NCBI RefSeq assembly: GCF_012927345.1
Contig: NZ_JABBGJ010000063.1
Coordinates: 1-43,947, forward strand
Source: Paraburkholderia polaris
Lineage (GTDB): Bacteria; Pseudomonadota; Gammaproteobacteria; Burkholderiales; Burkholderiaceae
DNA length: 43,947 nt
Reading direction: 5' to 3'
In this document: positions 24,626-33,456 of the stretch, piece by piece
Numbering within the stretch: position 1 is the first letter of the stretch
How the letters are laid out: each line of letters starts with the position of its first letter
Notes under the pieces: generated by a model
The model's database searches: none
What the model was told of the DNA's origin: nothing
Seen by the model: the letters and a program-made list of their open reading frames with translations, nothing else
Made by a program: the position numbers and the translations under genes

Positions 24626-25320
24626 TTGGTAGGGCACGCGCGGTCCGTGATCGAGGCATCTCGCAGGTGTTCAACCCTCGCCGCGATACTCGTTGCCGAT
24701 CACTTCGCTCGTCGTCGGTCCCTCTCTGACGCGTCCCCAAAAGCGCAGCGTTCCCCGCCAATCCGCCAAATTTTTGATTTCAACCCAAACGATCTAACAA
24801 TCCTTAAAGGATTTATTTTGAGACCGTTCCTATACTGACTCGCAAATTGTCAAATCGCTGTTTCCCGAATGCGGGGGCGCGGCCCGATAGGACAAAAGGT
24901 AGACGGGGCCAATTACTGTGCGGGCGAGACCAACTGACCCGAACAACGACCTATCGAGGTCGATTTCAATGCCGGGCAGAGCCTGAGAAAACTTGGGAAA
25001 AATCCCATGGAACGGCTCGGAATGACAGAGCCGGGCTGGATAGCGGCTTAATCGCATCCAGGAAAGAGCAGGGCCGTTTTCGATTATGATGATCTGCCCC
25101 CCTCGCTAATCGGCGCGACAAACCAAAAATACGCGCCAATTTCGAGACAGTGCGGCAGCGGATCTGAACGGGGCGCGAGGCAAAGGACCATTAATCGAAA
25201 AAGAGTGCAGCCGAAGATGAAAACGGAAAGCTGGATCGCCGGTGCGTGCACCGTTATCCCAGCCATCTGCCGGCTCGCCGGCCTCCAGTTACGAAGGACG
25301 ATGTCGCGTTGCGGGGTTTT
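24626..25320. other. Intergenic region upstream of the response-regulator operon
   Basis: About 700 bp without a supported gene; it is less GC-rich than its surroundings. It must hold the promoter of the signalling operon that starts at 25321. The one clear structure is a palindrome AATCCTT-A-AAGGATT at 24799-24813. Short open frames here lack ribosome sites and family similarity. Confidence 0.4.
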
Positions 25321-26058
25321 ATGAGAATTGCAGTCCTGGATGACGATTCGGCGCAAGCCGACCTTGTTTGCCAAACGCTGTCGGCGGCCGGCCACGTCTG
25401 TCACGCTTATGGTGCGGGCCGCGAACTGGTGCGCCAGCTGCGGCGCCAGACCTTCGACCTTCTCGTGCTCGACTGGAACGTACCCGACATGTCGGGCGAA
25501 GAGGTGCTGCGCTGGGTGCGCGAAAGCCTCTCGGAGCGCTTGCCGGTCCTGTTCATGACGAGCCGCGGCCGCGAAACCGATATCACCTCGATCCTCAATA
25601 CCGGCGCGGACGATTACGTCGTCAAGCCGGTTTCTGCGGCGGTCCTGCTGGCACGCGTCGGCTCATTGCTGCGTCGGGCTTATCACCTGAAGCCGCCTGC
25701 GACGAAAGAAGTTTTCGGCGAATTTGAGTTCGATCTGGGCGCGAAGCACGTGGTGGTGCGCGGTGCGACCGTCGCCGTGACGCAGAAGGAGTTCGAGCTC
25801 GCGCTATTGCTATTCCAGCACCTGAGCCGGCCGTTGTCGCGCGCACACATTCTCGACGTGATCTGGAAGCAGGCGACGGACATTCCATCGCGCACGATGG
25901 ACACGCACGTGTCGATGCTGCGCAGCAAGCTCGGCTTGCGCCCGGAGAAGGGCTATCGTCTGACGCCGATCTACGGTTATGGGTATCGGCTCGAGCGGAT
26001 CGAATCCGGCACACCGCCCGTGGCGGCCGAAGAGCGCCCCGAAGCGGGGGACGCGTGA
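25321..26058 (+). CDS. OmpR/PhoB-type response regulator
   Basis: 245 residues. The receiver domain (about 1-115) has all key residues: acidic pocket Asp7-Asp9 (AVLDDDS), phospho-acceptor Asp51 (LLVLDWNVPDMSG), Thr80 (PVLFMTSRG) and Lys102 (DYVVKPVS). The winged-helix DNA-binding domain (about 130-230) reads VAVTQKEFELALLLFQHLSR, then PSRTMDTHVSMLRSKLGLR and ending YGYGYRLERI. It overlaps the LysM-FecR gene by four bases (GTGA), and the CHASE2 kinase two genes downstream is the obvious phosphodonor. The ATG at 25321 was chosen because the receiver fold starts there; the ribosome site is weak. A plain transcription regulator whose targets are unknown. Confidence 0.93.
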   Translation: MRIAVLDDDSAQADLVCQTLSAAGHVCHAYGAGRELVRQLRRQTFDLLVLDWNVPDMSGEEVLRWVRESLSERLPVLFMTSRGRETDITSILNTGADDYVVKPVSAAVLLARVGSLLRRAYHLKPPATKEVFGEFEFDLGAKHVVVRGATVAVTQKEFELALLLFQHLSRPLSRAHILDVIWKQATDIPSRTMDTHVSMLRSKLGLRPEKGYRLTPIYGYGYRLERIESGTPPVAAEERPEAGDA

Positions 26059-27509
26059 CGGTTTCTTTCGATGCGGTAGCGCCCGGTTGCGCAGGTTCAC
26101 CGGGCCGCCGCGCGGGTGCGGTGCTGGCAGCGGCCGGCCTGATCGCGATGACGTGCTTTGCGCCGGTATCGGCGGATGCGCAATCGTCCCGCGCGCCGAA
26201 GCAACGCACGAGGACGACTGCGCCAGCCTATGTGTCCTACGTGACCCACGACGGCGACACGTTGTACGAAATCGCCGGCCGCTATCTGCGCGACGCCGGC
26301 GATTGGGCCATGTTGAGCCGCCTGAATCATGTGCCCGCGCCACGCCGCATGCCGGCCGGGATCGCGCTGCGTCTGCCGGCCGACAGGCTCAGACAGGATC
26401 CCGAGTCGGCGCATGTGATCGCGACGAGCGGTCCGGCCGAACACGCTTTCGGCGAAAATCCTTACACGCCGCTCGTGGCGGGCACGACGCTCGGCGAGGG
26501 CGATCGCATTCGCACCGGCCACAACGGCTTTGTTACGCTGGAGTTGCCGGACGGCTCGCACGTCACGATGTCGCAGGACGGCCTGCTCGACATTGGCAAG
26601 CTGCGGCGCACCGTGCTGACTGGCGCGGGCGATCGCGTGCTCGATCTGCGGCGTGGCGAAGTCGATAGCCAGGTCACGCATGCCACCAAAAAGGATGACC
26701 GCTTCCAGATCCGCTCGCCATCGGTTGTAGCGGGCGTGCGCGGTACGCGCTTCAAGGTTGCCTACGACGGCGACGCGCAAACCACGGCGGTGGAAGTGCT
26801 GGACGGCGCGGTCGGCGTCGACCCGGCGGCAGTCGGTGGCCAGGCCTCTGCGCCGCCACCCGGCGTGCCGTTGCAGGCGTCCGCGCAACTCGTCAAGGCA
26901 CGCTTTGGCAGTGTCACGCGGGCAGGCAGCGCGATTGGCAGTCCGGTGGAGTTGCTGGCCACGCCGTCGCTCACCGAACCGGCCAAAGTGCAGGACGGCA
27001 AAACGGTCGCTTTCGACCTCGTGCCCGCCGAGCGCGCAGTGGCCTATCGCGTACAGATTGCGCGCGATGCCGATCAGCTCGACCTGATCCGCGATCTGCG
27101 CGTGAGCGTGCCGCATGCGGACTTCGGCGATCTGGCCGACGGCACGTATTTCGTCCGTATCGCCGCGATCGACGCGAACGGGCTCGAAGGCCTGCCTCAG
27201 GTGTACGGTTTCGAGCGGCGGCAACTGGGTCTGGCTGCGTCGGCGGGTCCGCGTGCCGGCAGCCGCGACTATGAATTCCGCTGGTTCGTCAGCCGCTCCA
27301 CGGTCGAGACGCGCTTTCGCTTCGTGCTGGCCACGACCGCCGATCTGCGCCATCCGCTCGTCGATCGGACCGATCTGACGGGCGGCCAGCTCGTGGTAAG
27401 CGACCTGCCGGGCGGCGTCTACTATTGGACGATCGTCGCCGAGCAGTTCGAAAACGGCCGCTTCTATGAGAAGAGCAGCGCGGTCCGCTCGTTTACGCTT
27501 GCGCGCTGA
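26055..27509 (+). CDS. Secreted LysM + FecR-domain protein
   Basis: 484 residues from a GTG. A signal peptide (hydrophobic AGAVLAAAGLIAMTCFAPVS, cleavage near SADA, about residue 42) sends it to the periplasm. A LysM peptidoglycan-binding domain follows (about 60-108: YVTHDGDTLYEIAGRYLRDA then WAMLSRLN). A FecR domain covers about 135-250 (LGEGDRIRTGHNGFVTLELP, SPSVVAGVRGTRFKVAYDGD). The rest is Ig/fibronectin-like beta repeats with VAYRVQIARDADQL and YFVRIAAIDANGLEGLPQ. FecR domains usually link outer-membrane signals to sigma factors; here the partner genes are a two-component pair, so it may present a cell-wall or periplasmic cue to the CHASE2 kinase. The role is inferred from domains and context only. 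Confidence 0.85.
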   Translation: MTVSFDAVAPGCAGSPGRRAGAVLAAAGLIAMTCFAPVSADAQSSRAPKQRTRTTAPAYVSYVTHDGDTLYEIAGRYLRDAGDWAMLSRLNHVPAPRRMPAGIALRLPADRLRQDPESAHVIATSGPAEHAFGENPYTPLVAGTTLGEGDRIRTGHNGFVTLELPDGSHVTMSQDGLLDIGKLRRTVLTGAGDRVLDLRRGEVDSQVTHATKKDDRFQIRSPSVVAGVRGTRFKVAYDGDAQTTAVEVLDGAVGVDPAAVGGQASAPPPGVPLQASAQLVKARFGSVTRAGSAIGSPVELLATPSLTEPAKVQDGKTVAFDLVPAERAVAYRVQIARDADQLDLIRDLRVSVPHADFGDLADGTYFVRIAAIDANGLEGLPQVYGFERRQLGLAASAGPRAGSRDYEFRWFVSRSTVETRFRFVLATTADLRHPLVDRTDLTGGQLVVSDLPGGVYYWTIVAEQFENGRFYEKSSAVRSFTLAR

Positions 27510-27575
27510 CGCTGGTAGATTCACGGGACCGAACCCACAACCCGCCCGCTCCTTAGCTTTCAAGCACGCCACGCT

Positions 27576-30164
27576 TTGCCGAATCCACACACGCGCCTGA
27601 GCCTCGACCCGCGCGCCCGCCTCGGACGGCGTGCCGGCCGCCGCTTTCTGCTCGAATGGGTGGGGATCGGCTGCCTGGGCATTGTCGTGATTCTGCTCAG
27701 CTCGCTCGGTCGTCTGACCGCCAGCGTCGACAACCTGGTCTACGACCGCTTTCTAAGCCTGCGTGCGCAACCGTTGCTGCGTGACATCGTGGTGCTCGAG
27801 ATCGACAACGCCAGCATTGCGCAGCTCGGCCGCTGGCCGTGGCCGCGCAGCATCCACGCCAGGCTGCTTGAACAGCTTGCGAAGGCGAAGCCCGCCGCGG
27901 TGATCTACGACGTGCTCTTTACTGAGGCCAATCCGGAAGATGCCCAGCTCGCTCGCGCGATCGCCTTGAGCCCCACCTATCTACCCATGCTGCTTACGCC
28001 GCCGGACAGCGCCGGCCGGCGCGTCGCGGTCGAACCGGTGGCGCCGCTCGCACATGCTGCGGCCGGGCTGGGGCATATCAACCTTGAAGTCGACAGCGAC
28101 GGCATCGTGCGCAGCGTCGCGCGGTTCGAGGGTGACGCGAGCTCGCGCTGGCCGCAATTGATGGTGCCGGTCGCGCAGGCCGTCGAGCGTGGCACGCTGC
28201 AATTGAACGAGCAGTCGCGCAGGCAGTCGTCCGGCGAGGCGGCGAACCGGTCCGATGCCAACGCTAGCGCCAGCGCCAATGCCAATGCCAATGCCAATGC
28301 CAATGCCAATGCCAATGCCAATGACGAAGGAGAAGGCCGCTTCCTGATCCCCTTCGGTCTGAATGCGCAGAGCTACGCGAAGCTGAGTTTCGCCAGTGTG
28401 CTCGCGGGCGACGTCCCCGCAGACAAGCTGCGCGGGCGCATCGTGCTGATCGGCGTGACCGCGTCCGGCTTGTACGATCGCTTTGCGACACCGGTGTCCG
28501 GCGAGCTGGGGCCGCTGCCCGGTGTCTATATCCACGCGAATGTGCTCGATACGCTGCTGACCGGTCGCGAGCTCGAGCCCGCCGAGCCATGGGTGCTGTT
28601 CGCGGCGTCGCTGGTGCCGCTCGCCGCGCTGCTTGCCGGCTTTCTGGTGCTGTCGCCGCGCCGCTCGTTGCTGCTGACCGTCGCGTTGGGTGTGCTCGCC
28701 ACGGCCGGCAGCGCGGTCCTGCTGTACGGCGCGCGGCTATGGATGTCGCCGGTGCCGGCGATCTTCGGTTTGGTCGTGGTGTATCCGATCTGGAACTGGC
28801 GGCGCCTCGAAATGACGATGGCTTATCTGCGCGAAGAGCTGCAACGCCTCGCCGACGAGCCTCACCTTCTACCGGAAACGCCCCAGCGTCGCCGCGAGTT
28901 CGGCGGCGACGTGCTGGAGCAGCATATGGCGCTGATGGCGCAGGCCGCGCAGCGCGTGCAGGACATGAAGCGCTTTGTGTGGGACAGCCTCGACAGCATG
29001 CCCGAGCCGATCCTGGTGAGCGACGTGCAGGGCACCGTGCTGATCGCGAACCATGCCGCCAAGGCGCATTTCGCGCGCCTTGGTGCGCCGCTGCCGGAAG
29101 GCCGGCCGATGCGCGCGGTGCTCGGAGGGCTGACGCTGGTCAAGACCATCGACAGCGGCGCAGCGTCGGACGCCGAAAACAATCTGCTTGCGCATGCCCA
29201 GTGGCCGGCGCTGCTCGATCCCGCGCGCCGCGAGTTCGCCGCGCTGATGGCGCAAGGCGTCGAGGTGCGCGACGCGCACGAGCGCGATCATCTGCTGCGC
29301 TACGCGAATTGCACGAACGAGCAAGGCGAGACGACCGGCTGGATCGCGGGCCTGGTCGACGTATCGGCGTTGCATGCGGCCGAGCGCCAACGGGAAGACG
29401 CGTTGCGGCTGCTATCGCACGATATGCGCTCGCCGCAGGCTTCGATTCTGGCGCTGGTGGAGATCGAGCGGGCGCGCAGCGAGCCGGTGCTTGCGCGTGA
29501 CCTGCTGGAGCGCATCGAGCGCTATGCACAACGCGCGCTGACGCTCGCCGACGATTTCGTGCAGCTCGCGCGCGCGGAATCGCAAACTTATGTGCTCGAA
29601 CCGGTGAGCATGACCGAGCTGATGATCGACGCCAGCGACGAGGTCTGGCCGCAGGCCCACGCCAAACGCATCACGCTGCAAACCGAGACGGACGGCGAGG
29701 CGGCTGCCGAGGAGGACGAGGGTCACTGGATCTGCGCCGACCGCTCGCTGATGACGCGCGCGCTCGTCAACATTCTGAACAATGCGGTCAAGTACAGCCC
29801 GCCGGACACGCGGATTACGTGCAGCCTGAAGAGCCTCGGCACCTCGCCGGGCGGCCTCGCGCGGGCGGCCGCGCCCGGCGCGCCAAAACGCGTGTCGTGC
29901 ACGATTCGCGACGAAGGTTACGGCATTCCCAAGGAGCAGCAGGCGGGTCTGTTCGAGCGCTTCCGACGCTTTCACGAAACTGAGCGGCCGGAAGTGGGCG
30001 GGGCTGGATTGGGCATGGCGTTTGTCAAAACCGTCGTGACGCGCCATGGCGGCGATGTCGAGGTGGTCAGCGCGCCAGGCAAGGGAACCGCTTTCACGAT
30101 TTCCCTGCCGGCACTCGATGACGCTGACGCGCAGTCCGATTCCACCGCAACGGCGCGTTCATGA
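27576..30164 (+). CDS. CHASE2-domain sensor histidine kinase
   Basis: 862 residues. A first membrane helix (about 28-45) is followed by a periplasmic CHASE2 domain (about 50-330; VYDRFLSLRAQPLLRDIVVL, WPWPRSIHARLLEQL), three more membrane helices (about 338-410) and a PAS-like segment (about 460-520; DSMPEPILVSDVQGTVLIAN). The kinase core follows: HisKA with His615 in LLSHDMRSPQAS, the N box MTRALVNILNNAVKYS, and G boxes DEGYGIPKEQQ and GGAGLGMAFVKTVV. The start is unsure: the frame opens at a TTG (27576) without a good ribosome site. An (Ala-Asn) run encoded by eight GCCAAT repeats interrupts the CHASE2 domain. The 3' end overlaps the lipoprotein frame by four bases. It should phosphorylate the regulator at 25321. 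Confidence 0.9.
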   Translation: MPNPHTRLSLDPRARLGRRAGRRFLLEWVGIGCLGIVVILLSSLGRLTASVDNLVYDRFLSLRAQPLLRDIVVLEIDNASIAQLGRWPWPRSIHARLLEQLAKAKPAAVIYDVLFTEANPEDAQLARAIALSPTYLPMLLTPPDSAGRRVAVEPVAPLAHAAAGLGHINLEVDSDGIVRSVARFEGDASSRWPQLMVPVAQAVERGTLQLNEQSRRQSSGEAANRSDANASASANANANANANANANANDEGEGRFLIPFGLNAQSYAKLSFASVLAGDVPADKLRGRIVLIGVTASGLYDRFATPVSGELGPLPGVYIHANVLDTLLTGRELEPAEPWVLFAASLVPLAALLAGFLVLSPRRSLLLTVALGVLATAGSAVLLYGARLWMSPVPAIFGLVVVYPIWNWRRLEMTMAYLREELQRLADEPHLLPETPQRRREFGGDVLEQHMALMAQAAQRVQDMKRFVWDSLDSMPEPILVSDVQGTVLIANHAAKAHFARLGAPLPEGRPMRAVLGGLTLVKTIDSGAASDAENNLLAHAQWPALLDPARREFAALMAQGVEVRDAHERDHLLRYANCTNEQGETTGWIAGLVDVSALHAAERQREDALRLLSHDMRSPQASILALVEIERARSEPVLARDLLERIERYAQRALTLADDFVQLARAESQTYVLEPVSMTELMIDASDEVWPQAHAKRITLQTETDGEAAAEEDEGHWICADRSLMTRALVNILNNAVKYSPPDTRITCSLKSLGTSPGGLARAAAPGAPKRVSCTIRDEGYGIPKEQQAGLFERFRRFHETERPEVGGAGLGMAFVKTVVTRHGGDVEVVSAPGKGTAFTISLPALDDADAQSDSTATARS
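28275..28322 (+). repeat. Eight tandem GCCAAT hexamers inside the kinase gene
   Basis: Eight perfect copies of GCCAAT, preceded by degenerate copies (GCCAGC-type), encode an Ala-Asn run in the periplasmic domain. The unit is six bases, so copy-number changes keep the frame and alter only the loop length. Confidence 0.95.
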
Positions 30165-30811
30165 CCTATGAACCCTCACCCTATCGAAGCGAGAAGCTGG
30201 TGAAAGCGAAATTGATCTGTGCCGCGCTGGCCGCGGCGAGTCTGACCGGATGCACGGGTTTGAACGCCGACGTGCACACGGCGAACCCTTCGGCGGTACT
30301 GCAGGGCGAACGCACCTATACGATTGCGCGTATGCCGTCGCAGGATGCCAGCGCGGATCATCCGCAATTTGAAACCATGCTGCGTGATGAGCTGGCGAAG
30401 AACGGCTTCATTGATACGGCGGGCAAGTCCGCACACTATTTACTGTCGATTGCGTATGACACGCGGCCGACCGCGGTCGGCGTGGGGACGAAGGATTGCG
30501 TGCCAGGTGCGTGTGAACGCTCGCCCGAACCGCCGTTTTCGCTGTTCGGCGGACGCGCTTATCGGCACGCGTTGACCCTGCGGTTTTTTGAGCGGTCGAG
30601 CGGGCAGGAAGTCTACAAAGTGAGTGCGGCCAGCAGCGATCGCGATGCCGATCCCTTGCACGCCATGCCGGTACTCGTGAAAAGCGCGCTGGCTAAATTT
30701 CCGTTCGATGCGCCGCCCGACTGGCGCGTGAAACTGCGCACCGATCAGGCGGGCGGGGTGCCGGAGGTAGTTTCGCTTAAACCTGTTCAGCCACTTCAGC
30801 CGCAGCCATAA
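30161..30811 (+). CDS. DUF4136-like lipoprotein
   Basis: 216 residues from the ATG that overlaps the kinase stop (ATGA). A lipoprotein signal is clear: a basic start, a hydrophobic AALAAAS and lipobox LTGC with Cys31. A GTG at 30200 would give a more typical 18-residue lipoprotein signal peptide (KAKLICAALAAASLTGC) and may be the true start. The mature part resembles DUF4136 proteins (ERTYTIARMPSQDASADHPQ, MLRDELAKNGF, LTLRFFERSSGQEVYKVSA). Family function is unknown. As the last gene of the signalling unit it is likely an envelope-bound component or output. No aspartate after the Cys, so sorting to the outer membrane is expected. Confidence 0.78.
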   Translation: MTYEPSPYRSEKLVKAKLICAALAAASLTGCTGLNADVHTANPSAVLQGERTYTIARMPSQDASADHPQFETMLRDELAKNGFIDTAGKSAHYLLSIAYDTRPTAVGVGTKDCVPGACERSPEPPFSLFGGRAYRHALTLRFFERSSGQEVYKVSAASSDRDADPLHAMPVLVKSALAKFPFDAPPDWRVKLRTDQAGGVPEVVSLKPVQPLQPQP

Positions 30812-30827
30812 GACGCTCGCTCCCGCC

Positions 30828-31487
30828 TTATTCCGGCGCTTTGCCGTCTTCCGGCCAGCGGTTTTCGAACACGCAGTCGGCGAGCGGCATGCGGCTCGCC
30901 CAACGCTCGGTTTCCAGCATTGGCTCGCTGTAGAACTGATCGACGTGGCCGAGACACAGGATCGCCACGGGCCGCGCACCCTCGGGCATATGCAGCAGCT
31001 GGCGGACCGCGTCGACGTCGAATAGCGACACCCAGCCCATCCCAAGGCCTTCCGCGCGCGCGGCCAGCCACATGTTCTGGATCGCGCACGCCACGGATGC
31101 GAGGTCCATCTCCGGCAAGGTGCGGCGTCCGAAGATGTGCCGCTCGCGGCCGTCCATTAGCGCCATCACCAGCAGTTCGCCGCATTCCAGCATGCCTTCC
31201 ACTTTCAGCTTCATGAACTCTTCGCGACGCTTGCCAAGCGCGTCGGCGGTGGCGAGGCGTTCGCTTTCGACGGTCGCGTGCAAAGCCATGCGCAAAGCCG
31301 GGTCGGTGATGCGCGCAATGCGCCACGGCTGCATGAAGCCGACGCTCGGCGCGTGATGCGCCGCGTCGAGTAGGCGTTGCAACACGGCAGGGTCGACCGG
31401 CTCGCGCACGAAGTGGCGCATGTCGCGCCGTTCGTAAATCGCGCGGTAGACGGCTTCGCGCTCGGAATCGTTAAAAGGCTTCGCCAT
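30828..31487 (-). CDS. bluB: 5,6-dimethylbenzimidazole synthase
   Basis: It converts reduced FMN plus oxygen to 5,6-dimethylbenzimidazole, the lower ligand of vitamin B12. 219 residues of the nitroreductase-like fold: YRAIYERRDMRHFVREPVDP (about 12-31), APSVGFMQPWRIARI (the conserved SVGFMQPW block), and AIQNMWLAARAEGLGMGWVS. The ATG at 31487 is chosen because the fold begins there; it overlaps the end of cobB by 17 bp. It is the last gene of the minus-strand cobalamin operon, and its presence says that the organism makes true DMB-cobalamin aerobically. Confidence 0.95.
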   Translation of the reverse strand: MAKPFNDSEREAVYRAIYERRDMRHFVREPVDPAVLQRLLDAAHHAPSVGFMQPWRIARITDPALRMALHATVESERLATADALGKRREEFMKLKVEGMLECGELLVMALMDGRERHIFGRRTLPEMDLASVACAIQNMWLAARAEGLGMGWVSLFDVDAVRQLLHMPEGARPVAILCLGHVDQFYSEPMLETERWASRMPLADCVFENRWPEDGKAPE

Positions 31488-32850
31488 GGAACAGGGCGGC
31501 CGTGAAGGCCGGGTTGGAGGGCCAATAAGCATGCATATAGGTAGCCACGATCGACCCGGCGCGGAACACGGCCTCGCCGGGGGCATCGCTGTGTGGCCGG
31601 GTGGCTGAACGCAGCGGCGTGAGCGGTGTCGTCAGCTTCGAATAGTGGAAGGTGTGGCCGGTCATTGGACCGTGCAGACTGTCGATCTGTTGCATGCCGA
31701 GCGCGGTGAAGCGCGGTTGCATCGTCGCATGGCCGGGCAGCAGGCCGAGCATCGGCGTGGTGGCGCCGTCCGTGTCGGTGAGTTGGTCGAGCAGGTAGAG
31801 CATGCCGCCGCATTCGGCGACGATCGGTTTGCCAGCTGCCGCGTGCGCGCGAATCGTTGCGGCACTGCGCGTGTTACCTGCCAGCAATGGCGCGTGCAGT
31901 TCGGGATAGCCGCCTGGCAGGTACAAGGCGTCGGCGTGTTCCGGCAGGGCTTCGTCGGCGAGCGGTGAGAAATAGTCGACGTGCGCGCCGAGCGTGTCCA
32001 ACAGCGTGACGTTGGCCGGATAGATGAACGAGAACGCGGCATCGCGTGCAATGGCGATGCGCTTGCCTTCCAGAAGACGCGGCAGTGCTTCTGGCGCGGG
32101 CGCGCCGAATTGGACCGGCGGCGGCAATCCAGCCAGCGCGGTTTGTGCGAGCGCATCGGCGGCGCGATCCAGACGTGTGTCCAGATCGTCGATCTCCGCG
32201 GCCTGGTGCAAGCCGAGATGGCGATCGGGCAACTCGATTTCGTCGTTGCCGGTGATGTGCCCGCACCAGCGCAGCGCCGGCGGCAATGCTTCTTCGAGCA
32301 TTTGCGCGTGTCGTGGCGAGCCGACGCGATTGGCGAGCACACCGTAAAACGGTACCTGCGGCCTGAATTGCGCGAGGCCGAAGGCGACCGCGCCGAAGGT
32401 CTGCGCCATCGCTTTCGCTGAAATCACTGCGAGCACCGGCACGCCGAACGTGGTTGCCAGATCGGCGCTGCTTGGCGTGCCGTCGAACAGACCCATCACG
32501 CCCTCGATCAGGATCAGATCCGCCTCAGCCGCGGCTTGCGCGAGCAGGTTCCGGCAGGCTGACTCGCCGACCATCCACAGATCGAGCGACAGTACCGGCG
32601 CGCCGCTGGCACGCGCCAGAATCATCGGGTCGAGAAAGTCGGGGCCCGTCTTGAAGACGCGCACCCGCCGCCCCAGCCGCCGATGGTAGCGCGCGAGACC
32701 CGCGGTAATCGTGGTCTTGCCTTGCCCCGACGCCGGCGCGCTAATGAACAGGGCGGGGCACGTTCCGAAGGAAGTCCCCCGCCCCGAAGGAAGTCCCCTT
32801 CGGGGATTGGGGGGCGTCTCGAAGGAAGTGCCCTTGGGGCAAGCGCACAT
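31471..32850 (-). CDS. cobB: Cobyrinic acid a,c-diamide synthase
   Basis: It amidates the a and c carboxyls using ATP and glutamine, here on hydrogenobyrinic acid in the aerobic pathway. 459 residues. The N-terminal ATPase carries a P-loop SAPASGQGKTTITAGLARYH (about 37-56), KTGPDFLDPMI and LILIEGVMGLFDG. The C-terminal class-I-like amidotransferase domain (from about 260) has YLPGGYPELHAPLLAG and the catalytic Cys in IVAECGGMLYLLDQ. About 33 residues before the usual start are encoded by short GAAGGAAGT repeats and look foreign to the family (CPKGTSFETPPNPRRGLPSG). It starts 3 bp after the cobO stop and overlaps bluB by 17 bp. Confidence 0.94.
   Translation of the reverse strand: MCACPKGTSFETPPNPRRGLPSGRGTSFGTCPALFISAPASGQGKTTITAGLARYHRRLGRRVRVFKTGPDFLDPMILARASGAPVLSLDLWMVGESACRNLLAQAAAEADLILIEGVMGLFDGTPSSADLATTFGVPVLAVISAKAMAQTFGAVAFGLAQFRPQVPFYGVLANRVGSPRHAQMLEEALPPALRWCGHITGNDEIELPDRHLGLHQAAEIDDLDTRLDRAADALAQTALAGLPPPVQFGAPAPEALPRLLEGKRIAIARDAAFSFIYPANVTLLDTLGAHVDYFSPLADEALPEHADALYLPGGYPELHAPLLAGNTRSAATIRAHAAAGKPIVAECGGMLYLLDQLTDTDGATTPMLGLLPGHATMQPRFTALGMQQIDSLHGPMTGHTFHYSKLTTPLTPLRSATRPHSDAPGEAVFRAGSIVATYMHAYWPSNPAFTAALFHGEAF
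32767..32833. repeat. Three GAAGGAAGTSCCC repeats with hairpin at the cobB 5' end
   Basis: The 13-mer GAAGGAAGT(C/G)CCC occurs at 32767, 32786 and 32821. The middle copy forms a 9-bp hairpin (CCCCGAAGG/CCTTCGGGG, 32782-32805). The block lies within the N-terminal codons of cobB just after cobO, and looks like an inserted repeat element rather than native coding sequence. Confidence 0.75.
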
Positions 32851-32853
32851 CGC

Positions 32854-33456
32854 TCAGAACTCCACGCCGCGCTGCGCTTTCACGCCTTGCTCGCGATACG
32901 GGTGCTTAACGATGCGCATTTCGGTGACGAGGTCGGCGGCTTCGATCAGCGCGTCCGGCGCGTGGCGGCCGGTGACCACCACGTGCAGCATCTCCGCGCG
33001 CGCGTTCAGTACCGATAGCACTTCGTCGAGCGGCAGGTATTCGTACTTCAGCACGGTGTTCAGTTCGTCGAGGATCACCATCTGGTAGTCGCCGCTCTCG
33101 ATCATGCGGCGCGCTTCGTTCCAGCCTTTGCGCGCGGTGGCGATGTCGGCGTCGCGATTCTGGGTGTTCCAGGTGTAGCCGTCGCCCATCGTGACGAAGT
33201 CGCAATTGGCGATCGCACCGAGGAAATCGCGCTCCGAGGTATGCAGCGCGCCTTTGATAAATTGCACGACGCCGAGGCGCATGCCGTGCCCAAGCACGCG
33301 CACGGCCATGCCGAACGCGGCGGTGGTCTTGCCTTTACCAGTGCCGGTGTTGACGATCAGCAGGCCTTTTTCGACGGTGGCGCTGGCCTGCTTTTTCTCG
33401 TGGCCTTCGCGCCGGCGCTCGGTCATGCGTTGATGCGATTCGGGATCGGTCTTCAT
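32854..33456 (-). CDS. cobO: Corrinoid ATP adenosyltransferase (CobA/CobO family)
   Basis: It transfers the adenosyl group of ATP to the cobalt of cob(I)yrinic acid a,c-diamide. 200 residues, the usual size. The P-loop is IVNTGTGKGKTTAAFGMAVR (about residues 35-54); RLGVVQFIKGA, TWNTQNRDADIATARKGWNE and MVILDELNTVLKYEYL follow, and the C-terminus KHPYREQGVKAQRGVEF is the conserved tail. Its start overlaps the cobE stop by four bases, and cobB starts 3 bp after its stop. The E. coli gene is btuR. Confidence 0.96.
   Translation of the reverse strand: MKTDPESHQRMTERRREGHEKKQASATVEKGLLIVNTGTGKGKTTAAFGMAVRVLGHGMRLGVVQFIKGALHTSERDFLGAIANCDFVTMGDGYTWNTQNRDADIATARKGWNEARRMIESGDYQMVILDELNTVLKYEYLPLDEVLSVLNARAEMLHVVVTGRHAPDALIEAADLVTEMRIVKHPYREQGVKAQRGVEF

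Noticed and set aside
26097..27590. 497-codon minus-strand frame opposite the LysM-FecR gene
   Set aside because: Arg/His-rich antisense frame without recognisable domains.
32782..32805. Intrinsic terminator between cobO and cobB
   Set aside because: The hairpin has no U-tract and lies inside the cobB reading frame.
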